Below are positions 1-7,263 of a stretch of 21,804 nucleotides of DNA, one piece after another. The stretch spans positions 1 to 21,804 of the forward strand of contig DDDD01000182.1 of assembly GCA_002335945.1 (NCBI GenBank), read 5' to 3'. The DNA comes from Porticoccaceae bacterium UBA1989. GTDB lineage: Bacteria > Pseudomonadota > Gammaproteobacteria > Pseudomonadales > Porticoccaceae. The notes beneath the pieces are model-generated. The model had not been told where the DNA came from and ran no database searches. It was given only the letters and a program-made list of their open reading frames with translations. Every line of letters starts with the position of its first letter. Within the stretch, counting starts at the first letter, position 1. Both the position numbers and the translations under genes were made by a program.

Positions 1-433
1 GCTTTTGCGATTCAACCCAGTCCCGCGCGCGCAAGGAGGGAAAGTCTGCACCCCAGGCTTCACCGGATTCAGGGTTGATCGAGGTCGGCCCGGTACTGCC
101 AAAGCAGCTGCCAATATTATTGACGCTGACAATAAAAAATCGGTCGCTGTCCATGGCTTTGCCGGGACCAATATAATGGTTCCACCAGCCCGGTTTGCTA
201 TCGCCTTCATGAAACCCCGCCGCATGGTGATCACCGCTGAGAGCATGGCAGATCAAAATGGCATTACTTCGGTCGCTATTGAGCGTGCCATAGGTTTCAA
301 AGACCAGCTGGTGGCTGGGCAGCACTGTGCCGCAGGCCAATGTGAGTGGCTTTTCAATAAGGACGGTTTGTGGGCTAACTAGTCCAATGGAATCCGTCGG
401 CACCGCTAAGGGTTCTAAGGGTATTGATGTCAT
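1..433 (-). CDS. metX: Homoserine O-acyltransferase MetX, N-terminal part (cut by window edge)
   Basis: Translating the minus strand from the ATG at 433 gives about 144 residues of an alpha/beta-hydrolase-fold homoserine O-acyltransferase, the first committed step of methionine synthesis in the cytoplasm. Recognisable family blocks are DSIGLVSPQT near the N-terminus, YGTLNSDRSNAI, CHALSGDHHAAG, GWWNHYIGPGKAMD and SVNNIGSCFGSTGP followed by SINPESGE. The nucleophile Ser region and the rest of the catalytic triad lie beyond base 1. Whether acetyl-CoA or succinyl-CoA is the acyl donor cannot be judged from this fragment; both occur in gammaproteobacterial MetX. The start fits the family N-terminus but has no clear Shine-Dalgarno sequence. 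In Pseudomonas metX follows yggT directly; here an opposite-strand reductase gene lies between them. Confidence 0.93.
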   Translation of the reverse strand, partial: MTSIPLEPLAVPTDSIGLVSPQTVLIEKPLTLACGTVLPSHQLVFETYGTLNSDRSNAILICHALSGDHHAAGFHEGDSKPGWWNHYIGPGKAMDSDRFFIVSVNNIGSCFGSTGPTSINPESGEAWGADFPSLRARDWVESQK

Positions 434-440
434 GTGAGAC

Positions 441-446
441 AGTATA
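441..446 (-). promoter_or_regulatory. Possible -10 element (TATACT) immediately upstream of metX
   Basis: On the minus strand TATACT lies seven bases before the metX ATG, which has no visible Shine-Dalgarno. If used, transcription would start almost at the ATG, giving a leaderless or near-leaderless mRNA. No good -35 box is seen at the right distance, so this is a weak candidate. Confidence 0.22.
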
Positions 447-481
447 ACGTCTTGGATTATCGATGGCTGTGAGTTTTTTAA

Positions 482-509
482 TTGCAGCGGCTTTTTTCTG
501 GGGTAGACT
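482..509 (+). promoter_or_regulatory. Candidate sigma-70 promoter for the Tas-type reductase
   Basis: TTGCAG (482-487) and TAGACT (504-509) are separated by 16 bases, each matching four of six consensus positions. The predicted transcription start would be near 516, about 20 bases before the ATG at 538 and just ahead of the purine-rich ribosome site. Read by eye only. Confidence 0.38.
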
Positions 510-537
510 GCATCCAGTTATTTGAAGGGGGTAACTT

Positions 538-1584
538 ATGCAGTATAAAAAATTGGGACACACCAATTTAGATGTATCACTCATCGGCCTGGGCACTATG
601 ACCTGGGGCCAGCAAAATAATGTAGAAGAAGCCTGTGAGCAGATGGATTACGCCGTCTCCAGAGGGGTTAATTTTTTTGATGTTGCAGAAATGTATCCAG
701 TGCCTCCCAGCGCTGAAACTCAGGGCTCTACGGAATCCTGTATTGGCGAATGGTTTAACCGCACGGGTAAGCGTTCAGATATTATCTTGGCGACCAAGGT
801 TACCGGTCGTGCCGATAAGGCTGCAGATTGGAAGCACCTGCGCGGCGGTCCCAGGCTAAGTCGCGATCATATTCGTCGCGCTATCGAAGGTTCTCTAGAA
901 AGATTACAGACTGACTATGTGGATCTCTATCAGGTGCATTGGCCTGAGCGCGCCACCAACTATTTCGGTCAGCGCGGTTATCGCCATAACCCAAAGGGTG
1001 ATGGTATTGCCATCGAAGAAACATTGGATGCCCTGTCGGAGCTAGTTGCCGAGGGTCTGGTAAAACATGTGGGGGTTTCTAATGAAACGCCCTGGGGTGT
1101 TATGGAATATCTACGCCTTGCCAGAGAGCGGGACATGGCCAAGGTGGTCAGTATCCAGAATGTCTACAACCTGCTGAGTCGACAGTTTGAAACCGGTCTA
1201 GCAGAAATGGCGATTCGTGAAGACGCTGGTCTGTTAGCCTATTCGCCGTTGGCCTTTGGTATTTTAAGTGGTAAATATATTGGCGGAAAAATGCCGGCAG
1301 GCTCTAGAATGGAGCTGTTTACGCGATTTTCTCGCTACGACAATCCCCAGGCAACAGCCGCCACTGAAGCCTATCAAGCTATTGCTGAAAAACACGGGTA
1401 CAGTCTGACGCAGATGTCGTTGGCCTTTGTCTGTCAGCAGCCTTTTGTGACTAGCTGCCTGATTGGGGCAACCACTATGGAACAGCTTAAAGAAAATATT
1501 GATGCGGGTGATTTAACCCTCTCGGATGAGGTGATGTCTGAGATTAGAGCCATTCATAATCAGTATCCAGACCCGGCACCCTAA
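538..1584 (+). CDS. tas: Aldo/keto reductase, Tas family
   Basis: The 348-residue product is an NADP(H)-dependent aldo/keto reductase closely resembling E. coli Tas in length (346 there) and in sequence throughout, for example DVAEMYPVPP, TDYVDLYQVHWP, GVSNETPWGV and IGATTMEQLKENI. The aldo/keto reductase tetrad is intact: Asp48, Tyr53, Lys87 and His134. The fold is a (beta/alpha)8 barrel and no signal peptide is seen, so it is cytoplasmic. The physiological substrate of Tas proteins is not settled; E. coli tas was found by its effect on tyrosine auxotrophy under starvation, so a biosynthetic role should not be assumed. The start is supported by a strong AAGGGGG ribosome site seven bases upstream. 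The gene stands alone, divergent from metX and convergent with yggT. Confidence 0.9.
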   Translation: MQYKKLGHTNLDVSLIGLGTMTWGQQNNVEEACEQMDYAVSRGVNFFDVAEMYPVPPSAETQGSTESCIGEWFNRTGKRSDIILATKVTGRADKAADWKHLRGGPRLSRDHIRRAIEGSLERLQTDYVDLYQVHWPERATNYFGQRGYRHNPKGDGIAIEETLDALSELVAEGLVKHVGVSNETPWGVMEYLRLARERDMAKVVSIQNVYNLLSRQFETGLAEMAIREDAGLLAYSPLAFGILSGKYIGGKMPAGSRMELFTRFSRYDNPQATAATEAYQAIAEKHGYSLTQMSLAFVCQQPFVTSCLIGATTMEQLKENIDAGDLTLSDEVMSEIRAIHNQYPDPAP

Positions 1585-1601
1585 GTAGATTTTGAATCGG
1601 T

Positions 1602-1634
1602 CCAATCTGCATGATTTTCTGTCATGCAGATTGG
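1602..1634. terminator. Perfect 13-bp hairpin between convergent tas and yggT
   Basis: CCAATCTGCATGA (1602-1614) and TCATGCAGATTGG (1622-1634) are exact reverse complements around a seven-base loop, 18 bases after the tas stop. Placement between convergent genes suggests a bidirectional transcription stop or mRNA 3'-end stabiliser. Neither side has a clean T tract, so intrinsic termination is not certain and a dispersed palindrome remains possible. The remainder of the 1585-1727 gap shows only a weak ATTCGA/TCGAAT inverted repeat near 1697-1716. Confidence 0.5.
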
Positions 1635-1727
1635 TGCTGATGTTTGCTGTTCTATCCTGTCGTACTTTTCACTCGGCTATCTATTCGGTCACCAATTCGA
1701 ACACCCACTCGAATATCTACTTGCAGA

Positions 1728-2288
1728 TCAGAGCAGGGGCTGAATAAAGCTGCCCAGTTTCGGCATAATATTGGCGCGAATAATCATCAAGCCAAAGATA
1801 GCCACCATCGGCGAAATATCAATCATTCCTAGGGGCGGAATAAACCGTCGAAAGAGATTCATGTAGGGATCAACAATTTGATTGACCAGTCTTACCGTTG
1901 GATGAGCAGCTGTGCCAATCCAGCTAGAGATAACCAGAATAAAAATTCCCCAGAAGTATATTTCGATCAATGTGCCGAGTAATTCAAAAGCGGCAACGGC
2001 CAGATAGGTAAACATCTGCGCACCGAACATGCCGCTAACACTCAACACAATTAAATAGAACGCCCATTTGACCAGTATCGCGGCCACCAATGCGGCGCTA
2101 TTGAATCTGCCGATGGTCGGGAATATTTTATGCAGAGGTTCTACTACCGGTGAAGTCAGCTTAAACAGGGTTTGAGAGATTGGATTGAAAAAGTCCGCCT
2201 GCACCATCTGCAATAAAAAGCGTACCAATAGCACCGAGGCATAGATATCCAAAACGGTTCGAAGAATAAAAACAAATGTGTTGTCCAT
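1728..2288 (-). CDS. yggT: YggT family integral membrane protein
   Basis: This 186-residue, very hydrophobic protein carries two tandem YGGT (CCB3-type) units. Each has hydrophobic helices ending in a conserved turn: NPISQTLFKLTSPVVEPL in the first half and VNQIVDPYMNLFRRFIPP in the second, the latter followed by DISPMVAIFGLMII. It is predicted to sit in the inner membrane with about four to six helices. YggT proteins have been linked to osmotic or ion homeostasis in E. coli and to cytochrome maturation or division-site functions in plastids and cyanobacteria; the molecular role is not established. It is the last gene of the yggS-proC-yggT cluster, 43 bases after proC, with an AAGGA ribosome site nine bases before the ATG. 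Confidence 0.9.
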   Translation of the reverse strand: MDNTFVFILRTVLDIYASVLLVRFLLQMVQADFFNPISQTLFKLTSPVVEPLHKIFPTIGRFNSAALVAAILVKWAFYLIVLSVSGMFGAQMFTYLAVAAFELLGTLIEIYFWGIFILVISSWIGTAAHPTVRLVNQIVDPYMNLFRRFIPPLGMIDISPMVAIFGLMIIRANIMPKLGSFIQPLL

Positions 2289-2331
2289 ACTGCTAATTCC
2301 TTAATGCTTATTATTAGTGGCAGAGCCGAGG

Positions 2332-3156
2332 TTATTTAGTCGCAGAGCCAAAGTCTGCAGACATTACTTCTGCTCGCTCTAATGCGCTATTCATTGCCTT
2401 GCGAAAAACGTCTTCCAGATTTTGTTGTTCAAAACTCTGCAGTGCAGCCTGAGTGGTTCCGCCTGGAGAGGTTACCTGCTCCCTAAGCTGGGTCGCGCTA
2501 GTGCCCGACTCTGTGGCCATACGGGCTGCCCCCAGCACGGTTTTGAGGCTTAGATCCCGAGCGATTTGCTCCGGCAAACCAAGCTCTTGGCCAACTTTCT
2601 GCATAATTTCCATAATGCGAAAGAAATACGCCGGGCCGCTCCCAGAGACGGCAATAACAGCGTCAATCTGTGTTTCAGTGTCTACCCAGCAGGCATAGCC
2701 AATAGCGGAAAATATCTTTTCTACGATCGCTTTCTGCTCAGCCTTCACCTGAGGATTGGCAAAAAGGCCAGTGGCACCCGAAAGTACCATCGCCGGCGTG
2801 TTTGGCATTGCTCTCACAATAGCGGCACTGTTGCCAAGCCAGTTTTCTAAGGCACTGAGTGGAATACCTGCGGCAATAGAGACCATAGCGGGCCTATGAT
2901 CTAGGGTCAGTGCTAAGTCGGTGGCTACGGCACGCATAATCTGTGGCTTCACGGCCAGTACAATCAAATCTGCCTGACGCGCTGCGGCCTGATTGTCCGC
3001 CATGGTCTTGATGCCATAGGTTTTTTCAAGGCGCTGGCGCGACTCCTCGCCAGGCTCACTGACCATAATATTGTCGGCATTAAAACCGTTAGCGATCATA
3101 CCGCCAATGATGCAGGAGGCCATATTGCCGCCGCCGATAAATAGGATTGAACTCAT
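2332..3156 (-). CDS. proC: Pyrroline-5-carboxylate reductase
   Basis: ProC reduces 1-pyrroline-5-carboxylate to proline with NAD(P)H in the cytoplasm. The 274-residue reading has the N-terminal Rossmann loop FIGGGNMA (residues 6-13), RAMPNTPA (115-122), SGSGPAY (171-177) and the C-terminal catalytic/substrate signature VTSPGGTT (228-235). An open frame runs upstream to 3228, but that would add 24 unrelated residues and overlap yggS. The ATG at 3156 gives the usual ProC N-terminus and has a strong AAAGGAAAGG ribosome site just before it, so it is chosen. The gene lies 19 bases after yggS and is almost certainly cotranscribed with it, an association widespread in bacteria that links the PLP-homeostasis protein to proline synthesis. 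Confidence 0.96.
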   Translation of the reverse strand: MSSILFIGGGNMASCIIGGMIANGFNADNIMVSEPGEESRQRLEKTYGIKTMADNQAAARQADLIVLAVKPQIMRAVATDLALTLDHRPAMVSIAAGIPLSALENWLGNSAAIVRAMPNTPAMVLSGATGLFANPQVKAEQKAIVEKIFSAIGYACWVDTETQIDAVIAVSGSGPAYFFRIMEIMQKVGQELGLPEQIARDLSLKTVLGAARMATESGTSATQLREQVTSPGGTTQAALQSFEQQNLEDVFRKAMNSALERAEVMSADFGSATK

Positions 3157-3175
3157 TACCTTTCCTTTATTAGCC

Positions 3176-3880
3176 TTAAGTCGATTGTTTTTCTCTGGAA
3201 CCAAAAATATCTGTGCCCACCCGAACAATAGTAGCGCCTTCCAAAATCGCCGCTTCCATATCGCCAGACATCCCCATGGAAAGAGTATCCAATTTCCGAG
3301 AATTGTCTAGCAGCTCATTCATCTGATCTTTTAGTGTTCGCAGATGGGCAAAGGGGATACGTTGTTCTGCACGTTCAGCGCGAGCTCTGGGGATAGCCAT
3401 TAAACCGCGCAGAACAATGTTAGGCAGATCAGCAATCTCTACCGCCGCCTCCAGAGCCTGCTGTGGGCTAAAGCCAGATTTACTGGGTTCATTATCAATA
3501 TTAATTTGCAGGCAGAGATTGAGTGGCGCCAGATGTTCTGGTCGTTGGGCACTTAGACGCTGAGCAATTTTAAGTCGGTCAACTGAGTGCACCCAAGCAA
3601 AATTTTCGGCAGCCGTGCGGGTTTTATTGGATTGCAGTGGGCCAATAAAATGCCAGTCGAGATTGGCGGCGGATAATGCACCGATTTTCTCTACTGCTTC
3701 CTGAAGATAATTCTCACCAAAGCTTCTGATACCGACCTCTAGGGCCTCATTTATCTGTGCGCTGGTTCTCGTCTTGCTAACCGCCAGTAACAGCACCTCA
3801 TCCGGAGTGCGACCTGCATCACTAGCCGCATGTTGCAGACGTCTCTGTATAGAGCTAATGTTATTTTTAATAGTTGGCAT
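3176..3880 (-). CDS. yggS: YggS/PLPBP family pyridoxal-phosphate homeostasis protein
   Basis: The 234-residue product is a single-domain alanine-racemase-like TIM barrel that binds pyridoxal 5'-phosphate but has no known enzymatic reaction. The PLP lysine is Lys36 in LLAVSKTR. Further family blocks are IRSFGENYLQEA, WHFIGPLQSNK, LCLQINIDNEPSKSGF, LRGLMAIP and the phosphate-binding C-terminal LSMGMSGDMEAAI followed by GATIVRVGTDIFG. Members buffer PLP supply and affect amino- and keto-acid balance. It is the first gene of the minus-strand yggS-proC-yggT cluster and is divergent from pilT with only 47 bases between the starts, so the two promoters must overlap or be very compact. No strong Shine-Dalgarno precedes the ATG. 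Confidence 0.94.
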   Translation of the reverse strand: MPTIKNNISSIQRRLQHAASDAGRTPDEVLLLAVSKTRTSAQINEALEVGIRSFGENYLQEAVEKIGALSAANLDWHFIGPLQSNKTRTAAENFAWVHSVDRLKIAQRLSAQRPEHLAPLNLCLQINIDNEPSKSGFSPQQALEAAVEIADLPNIVLRGLMAIPRARAERAEQRIPFAHLRTLKDQMNELLDNSRKLDTLSMGMSGDMEAAILEGATIVRVGTDIFGSREKQST

Positions 3881-3927
3881 AGTTTTAAATCGTCAACAAT
3901 GGCTTCAAGGGATGAGCGAGACACAAA

Positions 3928-4962
3928 ATGGATATCACCGAATTATTAGCGTTTAGTGCAAAAGAGGGGGCCTCGGATCTTCATATTTCCGCTGGTCTTC
4001 CCCCCATAATAAGAATTGATGGCGATGTCCGCCGGATTAACCTGCCGCCTATGGAGCACCGCCAAGTGCACAGTTTGATCTACGAAATAATGAATGACAA
4101 GCAAAGAAGGGACTACGAGGAGTATCTGGAAACAGATTTTTCTTTTGACGTTCCTGGGGTTGCTCGATTCCGAGTCAATGTGTTTAATCAAAATCGTGGT
4201 GCGGCCGCCGTTTTTAGAACCATTCCTTCAAAAGTCTTAACCTTGGAGCAGCTGGGGATGGGGGATATCTTTAGAAAGGTATCGCTGCTGCCTCGAGGAT
4301 TGGTGCTGGTCACAGGGCCCACGGGCTCAGGAAAGTCCACCACCCTGGCCGCCATGATCGACTATGTTAATGAAAGCCGCTATGACCACATTTTAACCAT
4401 CGAAGACCCCATTGAATTTGTTCACCAGAGCAAGAAATGCCTGATTAACCAGCGTGAAGTCCACCGCGACACCATGGGGTTTGATCAGGCGCTGCGTTCA
4501 GCCCTCCGTGAAGATCCAGATGTAATACTGGTGGGAGAGCTACGGGATCTAGAGACCATTCGTCTGGCACTTACCGCCGCAGAAACCGGCCACTTAGTGT
4601 TTGGCACCTTGCATACCACCTCGGCGGCCAAGACTATCGATCGGGTGGTGGACGTTTTTTCCGGTAGCGAGAAGCCCATGATTCGCTCCATGCTTTCAGA
4701 GTCATTGCAGGCAGTAATTTCTCAGACATTGTTAAAAAAAGTCGGTGGAGGCCGTGTGGCTGCTCATGAAATCATGATTGGCACCCCAGCTATTCGCAAC
4801 CTGATTCGCGAAGACAAGGTGGCGCAGATGTATTCCGCTATTCAAACCGGTGGGGCCCTAGGTATGCAAACCCTAGATCAGTGTCTGCACAATTTGGTCG
4901 AGCAGCGGGTGATTAGTAATGAGATTGCCAAAGAAAAAGCCAAGATACCGGATAGTTTCTAA
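3928..4962 (+). CDS. pilT: Type IV pilus retraction ATPase PilT
   Basis: PilT is a cytoplasmic hexameric ATPase that drives pilus depolymerisation and hence twitching motility. At 344 residues it has the exact usual length. Visible motifs are the PAS-like N-domain start (ASDLHISAGLPP), Walker A GPTGSGKS (130-137), the Asp box (TIEDPIEFVH), Walker B DVILVGELRD with Glu204, the His box AETGHLVFGTLHTT (His222, His229) and the C-terminal AIRNLIRE signature (288-295) required for retraction. All catalytic residues are present. The ribosome site is weak. A 14-codon frame starting at 3912 overlaps the start but looks fortuitous. It is followed 33 bases later by pilU, with which it is probably cotranscribed. 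Confidence 0.98.
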   Translation: MDITELLAFSAKEGASDLHISAGLPPIIRIDGDVRRINLPPMEHRQVHSLIYEIMNDKQRRDYEEYLETDFSFDVPGVARFRVNVFNQNRGAAAVFRTIPSKVLTLEQLGMGDIFRKVSLLPRGLVLVTGPTGSGKSTTLAAMIDYVNESRYDHILTIEDPIEFVHQSKKCLINQREVHRDTMGFDQALRSALREDPDVILVGELRDLETIRLALTAAETGHLVFGTLHTTSAAKTIDRVVDVFSGSEKPMIRSMLSESLQAVISQTLLKKVGGGRVAAHEIMIGTPAIRNLIREDKVAQMYSAIQTGGALGMQTLDQCLHNLVEQRVISNEIAKEKAKIPDSF

Positions 4963-4995
4963 TGGCTTTAAATCGTTTTATCCCGAGGACAGATC

Positions 4996-6144
4996 ATGGT
5001 TGATCAAACATTTGAAAAGCTGGTCAAGTATATGGCCGAAAAAAAGGCCTCTGATCTATTTCTAACGGTTGGCTTGCCTCCCTGCATAAAAGTTAATGGC
5101 TCTGTGGTACCGATTAGTAAAGAGAAACTAACCCAGGAGCGCTGCGAAGAGCTGGTGATAAGCACCATGTCGGCAGAACAGCGGGTTGAGTTTAAAGCCA
5201 GCAAAGAACTTAACTACGCCGTTATCAGTGAGGAGTCTGGGCGCTTTAGAGCCAGCGCTTTTTATCAGCGCGGCGAAATTGGCATCGTGCTGCGGCGCAT
5301 TGAAACCGAGATACCCACCCCCGAAGCGCTTTTACTGCCGCCGATTCTCAAAGAGTTGGTGATGAATAAACGTGGCATTGTGATCTTTGTTGGCGCCACG
5401 GGCACAGGTAAGTCCACATCACTGGCGGCGCTGATTGGCCACCGTAACAAGAGCAGCCGCGGTCATATAGTTTCTATTGAAGACCCCATCGAATTTGTTC
5501 ATGAACATCAGGGTTGCATTATTACCCAGCGGGAAGTGGGGGTGGATACAGAGTCATTCGATGTGGCCCTAAAAAACACCTTACGCCAGGCACCGGATGT
5601 TATTTTGATTGGCGAGATTCGTACCCGCGAGACCATGCAGCATGCCATTACCTTCGCTGAAACTGGTCATCTGGTGCTTGCTACATTGCATGCTAACAAT
5701 GCCAATCAGGCGCTGGATCGCATCAATCACTTTTTTGAAGCCGACCGCCACAGCCAGCTGTGGATGGACCTGTCCCTGAATTTACGCGGTATTGTCGCTC
5801 AGCAGCTAGTACCAACTCGCGATGGCAAGAGCCGCAGAGCGGCTATCGAAATCATGCTCAATACGCCTCTAGTGGCAGACACTATTCGCAAAGGCAGTGT
5901 GCATAAAATTAAAGAGATTATGACCAGCTCAACAGAGCATGGCATGCAGACCTTTGATCAGGCGCTGTATGCACTGTATGCCGATGGCGAGATTAGCTAC
6001 GAAAATGCCATTGCCCATGCCGATTCGAAAAATGACCTGCGGCTAATGATCAAGATGCAGTCAGATAATCACATTAATGAGTTGGGGAGTGCAGCAGATA
6101 ACTTGTCGATTGAGGATGATCCTTCAGATAAGTTGCGATGGTAA
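4996..6144 (+). CDS. pilU: PilT-dependent retraction ATPase PilU
   Basis: PilU is a PilT paralogue that assists retraction under load and depends on PilT. The product is 382 residues, the length known from Pseudomonas PilU. It has ASDLFLTVGLPP at the N-terminus, Walker A GATGTGKS (133-140), SIEDPIEFVH, Walker B DVILIGEIRT with Glu207 and the His box AETGHLVLATLH. The AIRNLIRE motif of PilT is absent, replaced by ADTIRKGSVHKIKE, as expected for PilU. It ends in an acidic, poorly structured tail (SIEDDPSDKLRW). A GAGG ribosome site precedes the ATG. Its stop lies only 27 bases from the convergent ruvX stop, with no obvious terminator between them. Confidence 0.97.
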   Translation: MVDQTFEKLVKYMAEKKASDLFLTVGLPPCIKVNGSVVPISKEKLTQERCEELVISTMSAEQRVEFKASKELNYAVISEESGRFRASAFYQRGEIGIVLRRIETEIPTPEALLLPPILKELVMNKRGIVIFVGATGTGKSTSLAALIGHRNKSSRGHIVSIEDPIEFVHEHQGCIITQREVGVDTESFDVALKNTLRQAPDVILIGEIRTRETMQHAITFAETGHLVLATLHANNANQALDRINHFFEADRHSQLWMDLSLNLRGIVAQQLVPTRDGKSRRAAIEIMLNTPLVADTIRKGSVHKIKEIMTSSTEHGMQTFDQALYALYADGEISYENAIAHADSKNDLRLMIKMQSDNHINELGSAADNLSIEDDPSDKLRW

Positions 6145-6171
6145 TGGCTGTTATTTAAGGGACGCTTCCGA

Positions 6172-6642
6172 TTAAGGGATGCTACCGAGCTCAGGATTTT
6201 CGAGCCAGCTTTGCAGAATCAAAGAGGCAGCAATGTGATCTATTTTGGTGAGGTCATGGGTTTTGCCTTTTGCCCCTCTAGCTCGTGATGTTACCTCTTG
6301 CTGTTCCCGCAGCATGGACTTTGCTTCACGGCTGGTGAGGCGTTCGTCAATCATAAGTACATTAACTGCAAAACGACCATGGAGCCTACGGGCAAACTTC
6401 CGTGCCCGGCCGCTAAGCTCGCTTTCACTGCCGTCCATATGTAAGGGTAGCCCCACCAATGCTAGGTCGGGTTTCCACTCATTTAGAATCACTTCCATAT
6501 CAGTCCAGTTAGGCACCCCGTCTGAAGCCTTGATTATCGTCAGCCCAGATGCGGAGTTCGTCAATGTCTGACCATAGGCGACACCAATCTGTTTAAGACC
6601 AAAATCAAAGGCCAGCAAGGTTTTCGGGCCGGCTTCAGGCAT
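6172..6642 (-). CDS. ruvX: RuvX/YqgF, Holliday-junction-resolvase-like / pre-16S rRNA nuclease
   Basis: The 156-residue product has the RNase H-like fold of the YqgF family: LAFDFGLKQIGVAYGQ with Asp13, VGLPLHMDGSES, IDERLTSREAKSML and the C-terminal KIDHIAASLIL with Asp135, together supplying the acidic catalytic residues. E. coli YqgF is needed for 5' maturation of 16S rRNA; the resolvase name comes from fold similarity. The frame is open upstream to 6705, but the ATG at 6642 overlaps the algH stop by eight bases and gives the usual N-terminus. An ATG three codons earlier (6651) is also possible. The overlap indicates translational coupling to algH. It is the last gene of gshB-tonB-algH-ruvX. 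Confidence 0.93.
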   Translation of the reverse strand: MPEAGPKTLLAFDFGLKQIGVAYGQTLTNSASGLTIIKASDGVPNWTDMEVILNEWKPDLALVGLPLHMDGSESELSGRARKFARRLHGRFAVNVLMIDERLTSREAKSMLREQQEVTSRARGAKGKTHDLTKIDHIAASLILQSWLENPELGSIP

Positions 6643-7213
6643 GGCCAACATCGTGGGACAGCATGGCCAGATCGAGTCCAATGGTAGAGGCGGCAGCACC
6701 GGCACGTTTGTCGCAATCAGTATGAAAGATAATCTCAGAAGCAGCGGGAATGGTCAGCCAGGTATTTTCTGCGAGCTCCTGTTCGAGCTGACCAGCTTCC
6801 CAGCTGGAATAGCCCAGAGTAATCAGAGCATTTTCAGGGCCTTTGCCCATGGCTATATCCGTCAGAATATCCTTTGAGGCAGTCAGGCTAATATCTTCAC
6901 CAATGGCCACAGTAGATTCCCACTGCTGCTCGACACTGGGGTGGAGGATAAAACCGCGATCTCGTTGCACAGGGCCGCCGTCAAATATTAATGAGCTGCC
7001 GCAGTCATCGAGACAGTTAAGATTGAGCTGATCAAAAATCGCCTTAACCGGAATATCCAGCTGCTGATTAATAATAAGCCCCATGGCGCCGTCGGCATTG
7101 TGCTCGCAGATATACACCACAGACTGAGAAAAATTAGGGTCATTTAGGCCCGGCATGGCCAGTAAGAAGTAGTCTTTAAGGCTGGAAATAGTTTTTTTGG
7201 TAACTTTTGTCAT
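6635..7213 (-). CDS. algH: YqgE/AlgH family protein
   Basis: The 192-residue protein belongs to the UPF0301 (YqgE/AlgH) family. The N-terminal signature FLLAMPGLNDPNFSQSVVYI is followed by CEHNADGAMGLIIN; GGPVQRDRGFILH and ITLGYSSWEAGQLEQEL are further family blocks. In Pseudomonas AlgH was tied to alginate regulation; the biochemical role is unresolved. The open frame begins with a TTG at 7222, but the ATG at 7213 is the better start. No clear Shine-Dalgarno is visible. The pairing of algH with yqgF/ruvX is very widespread, and the two overlap here (ATGCCTGA). Confidence 0.93.
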   Translation of the reverse strand: MTKVTKKTISSLKDYFLLAMPGLNDPNFSQSVVYICEHNADGAMGLIINQQLDIPVKAIFDQLNLNCLDDCGSSLIFDGGPVQRDRGFILHPSVEQQWESTVAIGEDISLTASKDILTDIAMGKGPENALITLGYSSWEAGQLEQELAENTWLTIPAASEIIFHTDCDKRAGAAASTIGLDLAMLSHDVGHA

Positions 7214-7227
7214 GGTAAACAATATGA

Positions 7228-7247
7228 GGGTTTAGGGGCCTAAACTC
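7228..7247. repeat. Inverted repeat in the tonB-algH gap
   Basis: GTTTAGGGGCCTAAAC (7230-7245) is a near-perfect palindrome extending by a further G-T wobble and a G-C pair to 7228-7247. It lies midway in the 50-base gap after the tonB stop and before the algH start. It could fold in RNA as a short stem with a tight loop, or be a protein-binding palindrome. No T tract follows on the minus strand, so it is not an obvious terminator. Confidence 0.4.
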
Positions 7248-7263
7248 AAGTCATCAAGACTGA

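Noticed and set aside
307..314. Chi-like octamer GCTGGTGG
   Set aside because: A single copy inside metX; about one is expected by chance in a window this size, and Chi sequence differs among taxa.
5..382. Plus-strand open frame of 125 codons at the window start
   Set aside because: It lies antisense to metX, whose minus-strand translation matches the family throughout; the plus-strand product resembles nothing and has no ribosome site.
3912..3956. Short frame (14 codons) overlapping the pilT start, considered as a leader peptide
   Set aside because: The AAGGG before it is too close to the ATG to act as a ribosome site, and the frame has no special composition.
6155..6182. Direct repeat TTAAGGGA(C/T)GC between pilU and ruvX
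   Set aside because: Two short copies, one within the ruvX stop region; no flanking structure to support an attachment site or terminator.
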